A stretch of 64,000 nt of DNA from assembly GCA_020746105.1 (NCBI GenBank), contig CM036618.1:112661308-112725307 (forward strand), read 5' to 3'. Every line of letters starts with the position of its first letter. Within the stretch, counting starts at the first letter, position 1. The stretch comes from Trogon surrucura. Lineage: Eukaryota; Chordata; Aves; Trogoniformes; Trogonidae. The notes below the pieces were generated by a model. That model searched no databases, was not told the DNA's origin, and was given only the letters and a program-made list of their open reading frames with translations. Below are positions 1 through 13,100 of this stretch, one piece after another. Made by a program: the position numbers and the translations under genes.

Positions 1-1200
1 CAGACCCAGATTCCCTCATATCGTCAAGAACCCAGTCTTGCAAGCCCTGCAGGTCAACAACCAACTTGTTTTTTTTTTTTTTTTTCCTGCTTAAGCAGAA
101 GCCACAGGGAACAGTCTTAAGTATTTAAATCTTGTCTTCATTTGCAAGAGCCACTTACAGGTGGATGCAGGACTCAGAATAATAAATCAATCCAATTCTA
201 GCACAAGGCCAAAGAGGATTTTCACTGGCTGGAACAGAAAGGTTAAAATTCACTGGGGTGTCTGAAACTAATCCATACTCCAGCACTGATTTCAAAATAC
301 TCCTTTGCTAATTACTTAAGGAACCAATATTCAATCCGCCCTAGGGCTCAAATACTCTTTTAAAAAAAGGATTATAACTTCAGCACAGCATAATATTAAT
401 ACTTTACACACATAAGGTGCTTCCGTGAAGCACAATGAGCTTAAGTATCAACAGAGGAGAATTTTGAAAGCAAGGATGAGGGCACTTAGCAAATGAGAGA
501 GGTTTATAAATCACACCTCTATGTTCAATGTTGCATTTCCTGCTAAAAAAAAAAAAAAGTAAAGTTAATTTCCTCTACATTTCCAATGAAGTCTTGATGT
601 GACCTCAGTGGCATAAAATGCTAATAATCTCCGTACCTTTAAGATTGAAGGAAAATATTAGTTTTCCTCAGTGTACTCTTGGGGAAGAGGGAGAGGGAAA
701 CAGGAGAGGAAAATAAAAAAGAATGTTTCCTAATATTGACTTAGTCCCAAAGATTACAACATCATTTCTATGAGAAACCAAACAATTAAAACCAACCAAG
801 CCCAGTGCATACATTCTACTCTAGTTTGCCTTTAGGAATTTATGATTAAAACAAATACCAGGTTTTCATATAAAAGGTATACCCTAAAAATATTTATGCA
901 TGCCTTTTGGAAAGTAATATTCAAATACCATCGAATTTGCTTTTTGCTTTGAATTATATATGTATACAGATATCTATTTTTAAACAGGTACAGACAATAT
1001 ACGTAATATATATAATGCAATAAAAAACACTTTGAAAAACAAAAGTCATATATCTCTCAGTTTCAGGACCAATATTTCAGTCAAGCTGAAAGTCTTCTGC
1101 TGTGGACTAGTTGCCTCCCCCTCTTCTGGGGTGAAGTCTGGGGGAAAGTCATACACTTTGTGACAGTAACATGGCATTCAAAAGGAAACTCAACTTACAG
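1..1200. other. Unique non-coding DNA
   Basis: No gene, RNA gene or recognisable repeat is visible. Frames are short and AT-driven. The only structured parts are homopolymers: T17 at 69-85 and A14 at 545-558. Upstream boundary of the window, so nothing can be said about what lies to the left. Confidence 0.7.
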
Positions 1201-1536
1201 TATCACAGAATGCATTGGGCTAGAAGGGACCTTTAAATGTCATCTAGTCCTACCGCCTGCAGTGAGCATCTCGAACTAGATCAGGTTGCTCAAAGCTCCA
1301 TCAAGCCTGACCTTGAATGCCTCCAGAGATGGAGCCTCCACCACCTCTGGAACCTCTCTGAGCAACCTGTTACAGTCTCTGATCACCCTCTCAGCAAAGA
1401 ACTTCTTCCTAACATCTAACCTAAATCTACTCTGCCCTAGTTTAAAACCATTGCCCCTTGTCCTATCGCTACATGCCCTTGTAAACAGTCCCTCCCCAGC
1501 TTTCCTGTAGCCCCCTTCAGGTACTGGAAGGTACTA
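1201..1536 (-). mobile_element. CR1 LINE 3' fragment, intermediate age
   Basis: A non-LTR retrotransposon copy read in antisense on the plus strand. Its 3' end lies at the left (tcacagaatg..gggctagaagggacc, then catctagtcctacc). To the right follow the expected antisense CR1 landmarks in order: agatcaggttgctcaaagc, ggagcctccaccacctc, aagaacttcttcctaacatct, aaccattgccccttgtcct and cccccttcaggtactggaagg. About 336 bp remain of an element that is several kb when full length, so it is strongly 5'-truncated, as most CR1 copies are. It differs in subfamily from the copies at 3584, 22756 and 50265. No frame survives that could make protein. Right boundary is blurred by a local duplication of the last CR1 motif. 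Confidence 0.92.
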
Positions 1537-1574
1537 GAAGGGTACTTGTAGTACTTCAGGTACTAGAAGGGGAT
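1517..1574. repeat. Local tandem duplication of a CR1 segment
   Basis: The motif aggtactRgaagg, normally present once in CR1, occurs three times here, twice nearly overlapping (about 1518-1542) and once at about 1558-1570, with gtactt-type spacers. The pattern suggests a small slippage or repair duplication at the 5' truncation point of the CR1 copy. Confidence 0.6.
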
Positions 1575-3583
1575 CTTCTGAAGGTTGTTCCAAAACTGTG
1601 CAACAAATCCCCAGTAATGACAAAACTCTACACCTCCTAATTGTTATGAGGAGGTCCTGTCTTTAACACCCTTGTGCCAATTTAAGTGCAACACTACACA
1701 AAAAGTAAACTATTACCTTAAAAAAAATGAAGGTGGACAATGACAAAGGGATGCAAATGAGACACCTGTGGCATACAGTTTTTACTTAACACATGCATGT
1801 TTGGTGGTATGGTTAAAATCAACTACACACACACTTTGAACATGCAGTAGGCTAGCAAAAGGTATGGATAATTCATGAGATATTTGCCCCTTCTGTCAGC
1901 ACCCACAGTACAGTTTCCACTCGTATCTTCAAACTTGGACTTTCCAGCACTGTTTGCTCAGCAAAAATCATCCTTTTGGGTACAGTCCCTGAAAAGCTGC
2001 TACACTGTATCTATGATAACTGGCAGATTTATCTTGGGTCATCTGAAAGTCCCTGATATGTTTTATCAGCAGCCTTATCAAACTCACCAAGGTGAGAGAA
2101 CCCACTAACAGTTTAGAGTTCTTACAGTCAAAATTAAAACGCATTTCAGCGAGTAGCCCATATATCATTTCCCTCAAGAATGCAGAAAATTCCAATCAAT
2201 GATTTCTAATTGAAGCTGCCAATAGGGTGAATTAATTCATGCAGTTGAGTCCTTGTGGTCTTCATTCATTAGCTCCTGAAATATTTCTTACACTTATTCC
2301 CACTGAACACTGCTCTCTAGGGTCTTAAGAAGTTGCTTTGGGCGAGGAAAAAAATCCAGCATGTAAACCTTGGTTAAGTACATTTCCTTTTCCATGAGGA
2401 TGCTTTTCTTCCAGTTTGTCTCTGAAGTGAAAATCCTCCTGTGAGCATGTTCCCTGGAAGGACCAAACTCCAACCAACTGTATAAGCAACATGAAAATCT
2501 TCTTGTAAGTACAGCTGGGAACAACCAACAGTAACGTAACATAGATCACACCGAACATATTGAATAAAAGTTTAGGAGGAAAATGCACCTAGAACTTTAT
2601 TCTGCATTATTCAACTTTGTGGATTAAAAAAAAAAAAGAGATGGCAGGTCTTACCATTTCCCTGCTCTTATATAAGCTGCTCTCCTTACCCTATTTCTGA
2701 GTGAGCTGTAAAGGGATGCACACAGAGAGAAAAGCCCCTCATAGCGCAACACTGGTTTTCCAGTATGATTTTATTAGATTCATAGTGCACGACTGAAAGG
2801 AGCTCATTTTAAGTAGCTGATTGGGTTTTAAAGCAGTGGATAATCAGTTGGGTAAACCAACATTCATTGTCTTTAGGACTTAGATAGTCTGGAAACCAAC
2901 CCACCAGGGACTACCTGGGGTATTATAGTCCTGCTTAGCTGCCTTCAACAGCGAGACTCTCCCTGGTGTTGTGTGAGGCAGAGCTACAGACCTTGAAGAA
3001 AGCAAATGAGTAATCGGCTTGCAGGGATAGAGATGACACACCTCAGGAGGATCCCTGATGCTAACAGAAGACAGAAACTTAGAAGTAATGACACCAGGAG
3101 CACGCTGCAAATACAAAGCAGCTGCAGGCTGCCAAGAGAGGACTGGAAATGAGTGGGAGGTACCTGTACAGGACCTTTCATAGAAAGGGGAAGAAAGAAG
3201 TTCTTTCTCTCTGGAACCTACCCAGCTAGGCACAGGAAAACATCCAAGCAGTATTTAAAACAAGAACATCAGATATGTCTTCAACATATCTAGGCTTGTG
3301 ACTATTCAGAAACCAGTGGTGAACCTCAAAGCAATAGCCAGGAAGACAGCAAAGAAAAGCATTTACTGCTTTCATTAATAGCTAATATTTTCAGAAATTT
3401 TCAAAGTAGCATGTTATTCCAGGTTGTAATACCCTCTTGTAAAACTAAAATGAAAAATATTATGTCTATAGAAATATTTTAACCGTTTATTACAATAATT
3501 TTCAAATGCTTTTAGCTTTCTCAATTTTTTTTTTTTTTCCATGACATAATGTTTGGTTAGATTGCAATAACACTTGTGATTTA
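1575..3583. other. Unique non-coding DNA
   Basis: No gene or classified repeat seen. Two antisense frames of about 80 codons near 2300-2590 and one of 117 codons at 2880-3233 have no recognisable protein content and overlap other open frames, so they are treated as chance. A12 run near 2627-2638 and T13 run near 3526-3538. Confidence 0.6.
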
Positions 3584-3776
3584 ATCACAGAATCACAGAA
3601 TGTCAGGGATTGGAAGGGACCTCGAAAGATCATCAAGTACAATCGCCCTGCCAGAGCAGGAGCGCCTAGATAATGCTACATAGGAACGTGTCCAGGCGGG
3701 TCTCCAAAGAAGGAGATTCCACAACTTCCCTGGGCAGCCCGTTTCAGTGCTTAATCCCTGGCTCGGTGTTAAATCT
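3584..3776 (-). mobile_element. CR1 LINE 3' fragment, young subfamily
   Basis: Antisense CR1. The left edge is the 3' tail (atcacagaatcacagaatg), followed by tcagggattggaagggacc, tcgaaagatcatcaagta, ctgccagagcaggagcgcc, a segment matching gtccaggcgRgtctcc, and cacaacttccctgggcagcc. The same order and near-identical sequence occur, in the opposite orientation, at the end of the copy at 50265-51116, so both belong to one subfamily. Similarity to that copy fades after about 3750 (cccgtttcagtg), so the 5' edge is approximate. Only 3' UTR and the last codons of ORF2 are represented. Confidence 0.92.
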
Positions 3777-6700
3777 TCCACGGTTGCAATCTGAACACAG
3801 GTATATTAGCATCAACATGTAAGTATGGGAGCAAGGTCTTTATACTTTGGGGTTTTTTCCACAGATCAAAAAATTCTGCTGAATGGTACTCCAAAGTCAG
3901 GAAGAAAGCATCTACAATAGGTGGAAATACAGTATAGAAATACAAATGATCATCTGCAAGAAATACAGACTCCCCCAGGTGGGAATTTTGAGGTCTATAT
4001 TCTCTACAGTCTACTCGACAGAACTTAATGTGAAACAGTTCAGACTTCCTGAGGACACTATAATACTAAGTTTTCTCTTTCTGTTTCTGCTATTCTTACT
4101 TTCTACATACAGATTTCAAGATACAGAAAAAAGAGGGAGAGAAGAAAAAAAGATAGTTTGCATTATTATCCCTTCACCTTTTCAAAGAAAGGGAAACAAA
4201 AAAGCAGCGGTAACTACTCATGATTTGAATTATGTAAGGGCTGTTTTAAGCCTGGTTATACTATGTCAAGAGCCAGGTAACAAGAAAACTTTTTTTTTTT
4301 CCCCATGACTGATTTTAATTTTTTTCATTTTTTGGTTTACTTTTTCACATTTACGTTATCTTCTTGTACACACATATAAAAGTAAAATAGTTCCAGCTAT
4401 ATTTGCTTGCTAATTAAAGTCTATGTAGTTAAATGCCTATAAAGAGCAAATGTAACATGTAATTTTAGAGGGAACCTTGTGAAATAGAAATTAAGAAAAC
4501 ACAAAGCTACAAAGATACTCAAAGAAACGATTAAGGAAGTGGTATGTTAGCCATCTAAAACATTATACAACATTATACAAAGGGATGAATTTGTCAAGAA
4601 CAACATGTATCAATCAAACTCAAATTCATTCTGACAGGGCTACAGAAAATTGAAAGAGAAATAGCTGCACTATTTCTTGACTTTAATGCCTCTTTTAAAG
4701 ACAGCAGAAATCACATTACATAACCAAACTAGGTAAAACTAACATACAAATGATTTTTCCACTTTTCCTCACTTATGCATCAATAACTATTTGGTAGAAG
4801 TACGAGCACCCTGTAAGCTTTGCATATATAAAAATTACTGATTTACATTACCAGCTGCAAACTCTTTAGAAGCAATGGGAGCTGTCCCTCCCCAGGATCC
4901 CACAGAACTCAGCTGCGGGATGACACCAGAGTGGTCTGCACAGACACCAGGGCAAGTCCGAGTGTCAACAATTTTATGTCACATCAATGATTATTTCAAC
5001 TTAGGAATGTGTCCCAGGTTTGCTCCTGTTCAAAAGCTCCATTAATAACCTGGATGGCAAAATAAAGAGACACTGTGCAGGTCACTGAATTTTTTGCAAG
5101 CGCTTGGGCCACTGGCTCTGAATTCTAAGTGATCTGGATAGAGAAAACAATAAAGTAAGATTTAATAATCAAAAAAAAGGTCATGCCACACAAGAGGATG
5201 GGGACAAAACACCTTTGGCATTGAAATGAACCATTCTTTCTTGTTTACAACTTGGCAAGGAGTTTGTAGCACAGAGTTTGGGTAAAATTTAGTAATTTTC
5301 ATCAGTTCATTTCAGGCTGAATTCTGCAACAACTGTTTGTTTCAGTTTCACAGTGCTTTTGAAGCACATTATCAATAACCAAATCGATACCATGCTTAGT
5401 TTTTAATTTACTCATCTCCACCTTTTCCAAGCAAGTTCTGTGGGAGCACTGCAGATTAACAAGCTTACGCTCTGACAAAACTTCTTCGTTACGTCCACAT
5501 ACATCATCCTGAGTCAACATTGCACACTGACATCAGAAGTTGTAGGTGGACATCACTGGTGGCAATGGAATCATTTTAATGCTTACTTCTCAGGTGCTTT
5601 TGGCCATCTCCACAGGTGGTTTTATGCACAGGTGAGTGATCGCATTCCCAACCAGGTTGATATTATTCAGAAATAAACCATGAAAGAGACAAAACAATTA
5701 ATTACTCCATAATTCTTGGAACATGATGTATGTATATTTTCCTGTCGGAAGAAAATACTAAACAAGACTAACTTTTTCCTATTATTGATTTAAATTGGAT
5801 AGTGCGCGTGTGTAAGAGCACAGACTGGCTTTCACAAACAGACCTTTTTCTCCAGAATTTTATTGTAACAGGAGAAATTGTCTGCTTCGTAGGTCTATAT
5901 CACAATTTACAATAGTAGCTGCTGGGACAAAAAAAAAAAAAAAAAAAAAAAGGCCCCTCTCTCTTTCTCCTACCCCCCCTTCTTTTTCATGCAGTGGTGT
6001 TTGATGAAGCATCAGATTAGAAATACTTTCTATTCATATTTTTTTATACTTATTGAGGTTGTCATCATTAAAAAAGTGAGGCTTCAATGCTATTGTTATG
6101 CCTTGGATGAAGCTCAGCTATAAATATTTCATGCTGCAATTTTATATGTCATTGTCAGATCTGCTGTATATGTAAGTCACCTACCAATGTCACAGAAGAA
6201 GCAGAACTGTAATTTTTTTTCCCACAATCATGTTAAAGATTTCCCGCATCTTCCCGGAAGGCTGATCGAGAAACACATGACAGCTACAAGACTAGCTTCT
6301 GTAGTTCTCTGCAAAAGTAAATTCAAATCGACTTCTACAACCAGAGAACCACCCTTCATTTCAATTATGGTATATACCCGTAAACTTATTTTCACTTGGC
6401 CACCTGCCATATCCTTATGTATCCTTGCATTTATCTTGTTTCAAAGTTTACTGTACTTTCATCCAAAGACCTTTAAAAGGGTGGTTTCTTTTTTTTTTTC
6501 CCCCTTTTAGAAAATATTTTATAACTACTATCATTCTTAGCAATAATTATGAATTAACACATCTGGAGAACATGCACAGCAGGTTATCTGTATGTGTTTG
6601 CCACTTCTTTGATGATGATAATGTGATAATTGAACTTGAACAAATAAGAGGATGTAATCAAGAGGTCAGAAAGATATCACCATGATCAGAGTTGTTTGGC

Positions 6701-7110
6701 AGTGTATACACCACATGGTGTCCAAAACGTGATCTGTGTTAAACCAAAAGCTACAGAAGTGCAACAAGTTTCTGCTGTGACTGTCAAAAGATACAAGAAA
6801 GATTCCTCTGTTTATGATTCAGCATGCTCAAAGAGTCCCTGTAAGGATTTAGCTCTTGTTAAATCCAAGAGAAATAGCACTATGCAAGTTGCAAACTAAG
6901 GTCATGTTGACGTGTTTCAATCACTAACAAAAAAAAACCCTACCAAAACCAATCTGAACATCTCTGCAACGCCCGTGGATGTTTGTAATAATGCGTATGA
7001 TGTTGTTATCAACTGGGTATTGTCTAGCAAAACCATAGATTTCTTGGCATCAAAAGCAAAGATAACAACTATGACATCAAGAAAGCTGGGGAGGAGCTGC
7101 TTAAAAAGGG
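3777..7110. other. Unique non-coding DNA with an A23 run
   Basis: Nothing coding is supported. A 141-codon frame at 3883-4308 is rich in hydrophobic and lysine codons made from T- and A-rich DNA and has no recognisable family. Structured items: an exact 10-bp direct repeat (cattatacaa twice, 4561-4580), an A23 run at 5929-5951 followed by a pyrimidine-rich tract, and a donor-like caggtgagt at about 5629-5637. Confidence 0.6.
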
Positions 7111-7370
7111 AGTGACAGGACGAGGGCAAATGGTTTTAAACTGGAAGAAGCTAGATTTAGATTAGACAGTTTTCACTACAGGGGTGGTCAGACACTGGCA
7201 CAAGTTGCCCAGAGAAGCTGTGGATGTCCCCTCCCTGGAAGTGTTCCTGGCCAGGCTGGATGGGGCTGTGAGCAATCCGGTCTAGTGGGAGGTGTCCCTG
7301 CCCATGGCAGGGGGTTGGAACTAGATGATCTTTAAGGTTCCCTCCAAGCCAAACCATTCTGTGGTTCTAC
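7111..7370 (+). mobile_element. CR1 LINE 3' fragment, intermediate age
   Basis: Sense-oriented CR1: agtgacaggacgagggcaaa, tggttttaaactggaag, gtagattta-like segment, gacactggcacaagttgcccagag, gaagctgtggatgtcccc, ccaggctggatggggctgtgag, tagtgggaggtgtccctgcccatggcag, ggttggaactagatgatcttta and the tail cattctgtggttctac. These correspond to the end of ORF2 plus the 3' UTR. An internal deletion appears to remove about 25 bp around 7165-7185, where the conserved aagaaRttctt segment is expected. Both the deletion and the mutated 8-bp tail indicate an older insertion than the copy at 50265. Confidence 0.93.
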
Positions 7371-9590
7371 AGTCCCAAATCAAAGAGCTTCAGGATCGCA
7401 TCCCATACCTTCAGCACCACACAAATTTATAGAAAATTGTATACTCAATAAAACAAAATCACCACTAAAATTTGCTATAGAAGTATAAGCCCAGGCAGAT
7501 ATAGTGTACACATTTTATATATTTACCGTCACATGTACTTTATTTTTCAAGGACTCGGAGCAACAGAACTAACAAACATTGCTTCCTTCCCCCCCAAACC
7601 CAATTTAAGATATATTTATTTTCCTGAAATTAATTCCCCCCTTAATTTTCCCATTCTCCTGACCCTAACTACCTTCAACTGAAGTAGGTGCCAGACCCCT
7701 CTCATGCTCTTGAGCCAATCAGGGTATGCAAGACCTCTGCTGATTTAGCATTTTCCTCATCTAAAATGCTCTGTGCAGTCTAAGGATTTTCCAAGAAACA
7801 AACAGGACTTGAAATTATTCACATTGGTTTAGGATAAAACTCTTGGCTAATACATTTTTTATAAGGTATGCAACATTTCTGCCAATTTCGTAGTTCCAAT
7901 AACAATAGACCAATATTTTGTGGCAACAGTAACATTAGAACTAGGAAAAAGGGACTTTCATTTTGCTTACCAACAGAATCAATATGTATAGTTTAGTCTG
8001 CTAAAATGCAACTCCAAAATACAAACAAACATCAGTTTGGCTCAGCAAATATCTTGGTTTCTGAAATAAACTTACAAATTCCCAAGATAAAATTAAAATT
8101 TAAGATTAGGTAAAAGATTTTTTCACTACAATCCCTGTTTCAATCCCGCAAGGAATTAAGTTTTTAAATGACAAAACACTACATTTTGGTTTTCTGTAAT
8201 TTTTTGTTGTGGGATTTTTTTTTTCATTTTTTTTGTTTGGTTTTTAATCTTGATCAGTATTATTCAGCAAGAAATTTGTTACAAAAGTGACCCAGAATGA
8301 TTTAAGAATTCATTGCAATTCTTCTGAAAATTAATTTTCAAGCCAAGTTACTACTCAGGAAAAAAGTGTCTATATCATTTTGTAGCAACACATTTGCAAA
8401 CACAGCTGTTTTAACTGAAAAAAATAAGAATGTCAAAGGAGAAGACTTTTTCAGAAAGAAAACGTTTCCATTTCTGTAGCTCTATTTAAACATGTTTAGT
8501 TTATGGAGAAATAATTTTCTTTCTTTGGCAAAAGTTCAATAGCCAGTTTCATTTCACTTTTTCCACTATGAACATTTCTGCTGTTTAATTTATTAAGCAG
8601 ACAATTTCTAGAGAGTATAAACAGTCTGGGAACACAAAGAAAGATAATTTAGTCATTTATTCATATAAACATCCGTATATTCCTGCATAAAATAAATCAG
8701 TCCTAAACCCCAGAGAAATCCATTTTGTAATCTCCATTTTACATTAGCAGTGTTTTCTTAAAGATTATTTTTCAAGATATTGCTGTTTGGCTTCTGTGCC
8801 CCCTGAGCAGGAGGTAAGGTTGGGATAAGCATCCTTTGATAGAACTTTGATAACTGGGTCCTCTACGGCAAAGGCGAGTCTTCACCTGATAAATGAATTA
8901 GTCCAGCCACTCTGCAGCTAGAGGTCTAGAAAATCTAAAAGAAAGAAATCACTGCCTCTCTCTGGAGTGAGGAACAGGCATTGGCTTTGCTGACAAGCCC
9001 CCATAAGCCTTGCGTTCAGAAGAAAACAAAGCATAAAGACTCACGCACCAATAAAAGAAAATGCTGCTGCTCACCCTCTCACTCCTGCATTTTCATGGCA
9101 GTTGCTTTAACTCCTCAGTGAGTCAAGAGGTCAAAGGAATATCAGTCACTTCCACTCCTGCTCTTATTACCGACATATCCCAGGATTCCAGAGTGCAGAT
9201 GTTAACACAGAATCAAAGATGCCTAAGCAAAGTTGCACACAAAGTATTTCAAGTTTATTTATCCATTTAAAAATACAGATTTTTTATATATATAACAATG
9301 CACTACTGAAATATTTTAATTTGTCCAACCACATAACTATTTGTTTCAGATGACTGCAATAAGCATGGTTATACTCAATGAGACCAAATATACACTTAGC
9401 TCAGCATGACCAACAGTGAATGCAAAGGGAACTGCACGAGGACAGGGCAAACATAACTTATCCCAAAATAATCTTCTGGGTCCAGCAGTGACACCTTAAG
9501 GGATCTTTTTTTTTGAACCTTGATATGTCCAGTAGGTTTTCTGTTTGTTTGCTTTTAGGATTTTGTCTCCTACTTAGCTTTTCATTACTC
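7371..9590. other. Unique AT-rich non-coding DNA
   Basis: No gene or classified repeat. T/G-rich low-complexity sequence at about 8195-8247 (runs of T with gttg and gtttggttt), C7 run near 7590. A 69-codon frame at 9061-9270 begins with a hydrophobic stretch but has no recognisable family and is not supported. Confidence 0.6.
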
Positions 9591-10172
9591 AAAAATCCTG
9601 TAGCAAGGAGTTCCACAGTCCAATTATGTGTTTCATGAAGTGCCAACCAGCTGTTAAATGACACCCATTGTTTCTTGTACAGGAACAACCGAACAACTGC
9701 ATGCTATTTAATCCCTTCAATCTCATAACTTCTTGAAGCTTTCAACTGCATCACACTTGTCTCTACATCCTCTTTCCACTTTATTTTTCTTCCTATAGAA
9801 GCCTCTTTTCATCTGTCCAGTCATTTTTCACACTCTCTTTGACCCTTTCACAAATCTAATGCCCAATTTGAGATGGAAGAATCAGAATTCTAGGCAGTGT
9901 TCAAGGTGCAACTAAACCATGGGTTTATACAGTGGCCTGATAACTTTCTCTGTTTTGTTGTCCATTCCTTGTCTACCAATTGCAAATATTTTTTTTTTTT
10001 TTTGGCTGAAACAAGATAGTAAAGGCAATGCCGCTCTTTAGGACAACACTAGTATCTTTTTCTTGAGCAGTACCAGTCTGTTCAAAACCCATAATTTTAT
10101 TTAAGATATTTTTGCCCCCAAGGTGCACCATCTAGATTGAATTTCATCTGCCATTTTATCTCTCAAGATCAA
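9591..10172 (-). mobile_element. Ancient amniote-type CR1 LINE remnant
   Basis: A much older CR1 lineage, antisense on the plus strand. Recognisable landmarks run from the 3' side at the left: agcaaggagttccacagtcc, aattatgtgtttcatgaag, cccattgtttcttgtacagg, then agatgg..cagaattctaggcagtgttcaaggtg, accatgggtttatacagtggc, ctttctctgttttgttgtccattcctt, atctttttcttgagcagtacc, cataattttat and finally ttgaatttcatctgccatttta. Their order matches the CR1 type widespread in turtles and crocodilians rather than the young avian subfamilies. Several internal deletions and a T15 run (9989-10003, where a short T-rich stretch is expected) show long decay. No coding frame survives. Family assignment is from remembered consensus features, not a search. 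Confidence 0.85.
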
Positions 10173-13100
10173 TCTACTTCTGCTGGAAATGCTGAAGTAA
10201 CCCTTATCTCATTCTGCTTCGTAGACTGTCCCCATTGGCAAGGATATATTCCCTGTCCGCCACTAAACTTATCTCCCTGACTGAACCACCAAATCATACG
10301 ATGGGACCAACAGCAAACTATGGGAGATAATACTAGCCTGAAGATCTTGGTCCATAAAGGCAAATGGTAGTGTGACATCTCATGCATTAAAACTATCAAG
10401 TGGTCCTCCTACTACAGGTGAGAGTGACAGGGAATTATATCAAGGTAGCTTGAAGCAACGTGTTTTCTACTCTACAGAAAGATTTTTATCCTATCCAGCT
10501 TAAAACCATGTCTTGAAATATTGTCAGATCCATTTTGCAGGATGGAAACTTTACTTCTTCAGCAGCTGAACTGATTTACAATCAATAGAACATGCACATT
10601 CCACTGCATACACAAAGGTGCAACTGCCACAGCTGGGGGAGGAAGAAAAATTTTTTTTGTTGTTTTGTTTTTAAAATATGCAAAGAGCAGCAGTTGACTG
10701 TTTACTCAGTTTCTGCCAAGAGTGTTGAACTTATATTTTTCTTTACTCCAATGTTAATCCAACATAGTATCCTGGAAGTAATAATTCAGTTACTTTATAT
10801 TACCACTATTGTATCAAGATACAATAATGAAAGCATCTCACTGATTTCCTCACAATGGTCTTCTCATACTTATTTTTATCCTACTCTAGCAGTATCGGTC
10901 AAGCATGTTAGAGACAATTGCAGTCAGAACACTTCAAAAAGCGAACTGAATATTGTTTCTTTATTCCTCTGATCTGCAGCCATGAGCAAATTATTGTAAC
11001 AGCCCTATATAATGTTTTCAGTAGGAAATTTTTGTTATGTTTTAGATATTGTAAGACTCATTCAATGCAGAGGTCCTTGATCAAAGAGCACTTTATAAAT
11101 ATAAGGTCTTTAATTTTACATTGATTTCTTTCTCACAAAACCCTATTGTAATCCTTGGAACTGCACCACTGCAAAGGTAGATCAGAGTTTCTCCTATAGT
11201 ATTTTTTATTTTTTGTTCTAAGCTGATAATTACAAGTCTAGAAATATTAGTTACCGAAAATTTGAAAAGCTTTCCCCCCTCTCTGCTCAAAAAAAACCCA
11301 AACCCACATACATTCATGGGCAATATCAGTGTTTACTAGGAATATAACTAAGTAAGTGGAAAACAAAGATAATGCATGGGCTCTATTTCTACAAGGTTGC
11401 CTCTTTCAAGTTTCGGTCCTAAAACTGCTACTCCTTTTGTTCAGTGAACGAGTCATTCCTAATTACATTTTATCTTATTACAGCATATACACACTCCCAA
11501 GGAAAGCCTTATTTGAGTAGCAGTATCACATCACTCAAGGACCCATTCTGCTCCTTGGAGAGGGAGCTGGAGAGCTTGTGGTAGCTCCCATCCACCATTC
11601 AAACCCAAGAGAACTGTCTCCAACCATGGCAGAATGAAATTCATATGCAGAAGACCCTCTAAAACAAAGAAGATGCACAACCCGGAAAACTGGTTCAAAT
11701 CATCAGATCCCATCCCCAGTGCACATGCACTGCACTCTTAAATATGGCAACCGTCACCGTAAATTAGGGCACAATGAGCATCTCCCACATTTAGTTGCTC
11801 CTTGAGCAAGAATTTGTTTCCTGAGATAAATTAGTAAGTGTAGCCTTATAGATGTCTAGCTCAAGCGATGAAATGAACACTGAAGGGACGCAGTGATTAA
11901 AATGTATTTTTAAACACTGGAAATGTCTTGGGGGTTTGTGTGTGTGATGTTCATTCTTAAAATTTCAGCTGAGCGGAGTTGTTGACAGTACCAGCTACTA
12001 CATAGCTGGTCCCATGGGAGTGTAGAAACAGTGAGACAGGAAAATTATTTTCTGCAGTACATTGTGCCCACCTACATCTGTCCCTATTATTGTCAACAAT
12101 AAACTCCGTGACTTAAAAAGCTAGCTAGCATCATAGCCAGACAGAGTAGTTTTTACTCTAAGAGTGAGAAGAGGACCATCTAGTTTTCCTGTGACTGTTC
12201 AGTCCACTGTTTCACTCCTGCATACATGTTCTCCTCTTCTGAAGACAGAAATGTGTTCATCTCCCACAGCTTCCAGAAGAATTTCTCCCCAGTGCCACAG
12301 CCTGCAAAATTAACACCTACTAACCCGAGGTTTATCTGGCACGTTGTTTAAAACAGAGAGACAAGAGAGAACTTCGAGCAAAATTAACATTAATCAGAAC
12401 ATGTGTTGAGCTGCTCCTTGTAAATAACGTAGATGGCAAGGTTGCTAAATTATGTTACCAGGAAACAGAAGATATTAGACGCATTCCTCACAAAACCAGA
12501 GACATTCACGTCACAGCCAAGACTGCTTGCCTCCCTCAGCGTACAAAGCCCTGCCTTCCAAGACTCAAGAAATCCACATGCAAACCTTCCTTCTGTAATT
12601 ACACTAGCAAAAGTAATTAATACTTTATTTTGTTCTGCAATCCAGGCCTTGGAACACCTTTTCAGGGATGATTCCATGCTTTCCTACAAGTCCATTTTTC
12701 AATACCACTGCCACAGCTTCTGCGAAACTTTTCTACGGCCTCTTTCAGATTCACCGAAGCAACTCCACATGCTTCATCTTTCATCCTGTTGTTAAGACCC
12801 TCTACTTCTCAGCTTTCACACCTTCTATGCCCAGTGAGTTTTTGTGCACACACACATTTGGAAAGGTGCTTCCTCTCCTTTATATGCTCTGAGGAACAGA
12901 AGCAGAGGGGAAGAACATAGAAATTTTAACAGTACTGAGACTTAAATTCCAATGCCAATAGGATGTTTATCAACCACTCACCGGACTCCTTCTTTACTTC
13001 ACACTTGACTGCTTTCTTCGAGGCACAAAAGTAGCCAGAAAGACAGAAACAAGGCACATTTCTATGGAAAAGTTCCATCAGCGCTGCCTGCAGCTTGCCC

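Noticed and set aside
3883-4308. 141-codon sense frame
   Set aside because: Built from A- and T-rich runs (poly-Lys, poly-Phe/Leu), no recognisable domain.
5629-5637. Consensus splice donor caggtgagt
   Set aside because: No convincing acceptor or open frame within exon distance upstream.
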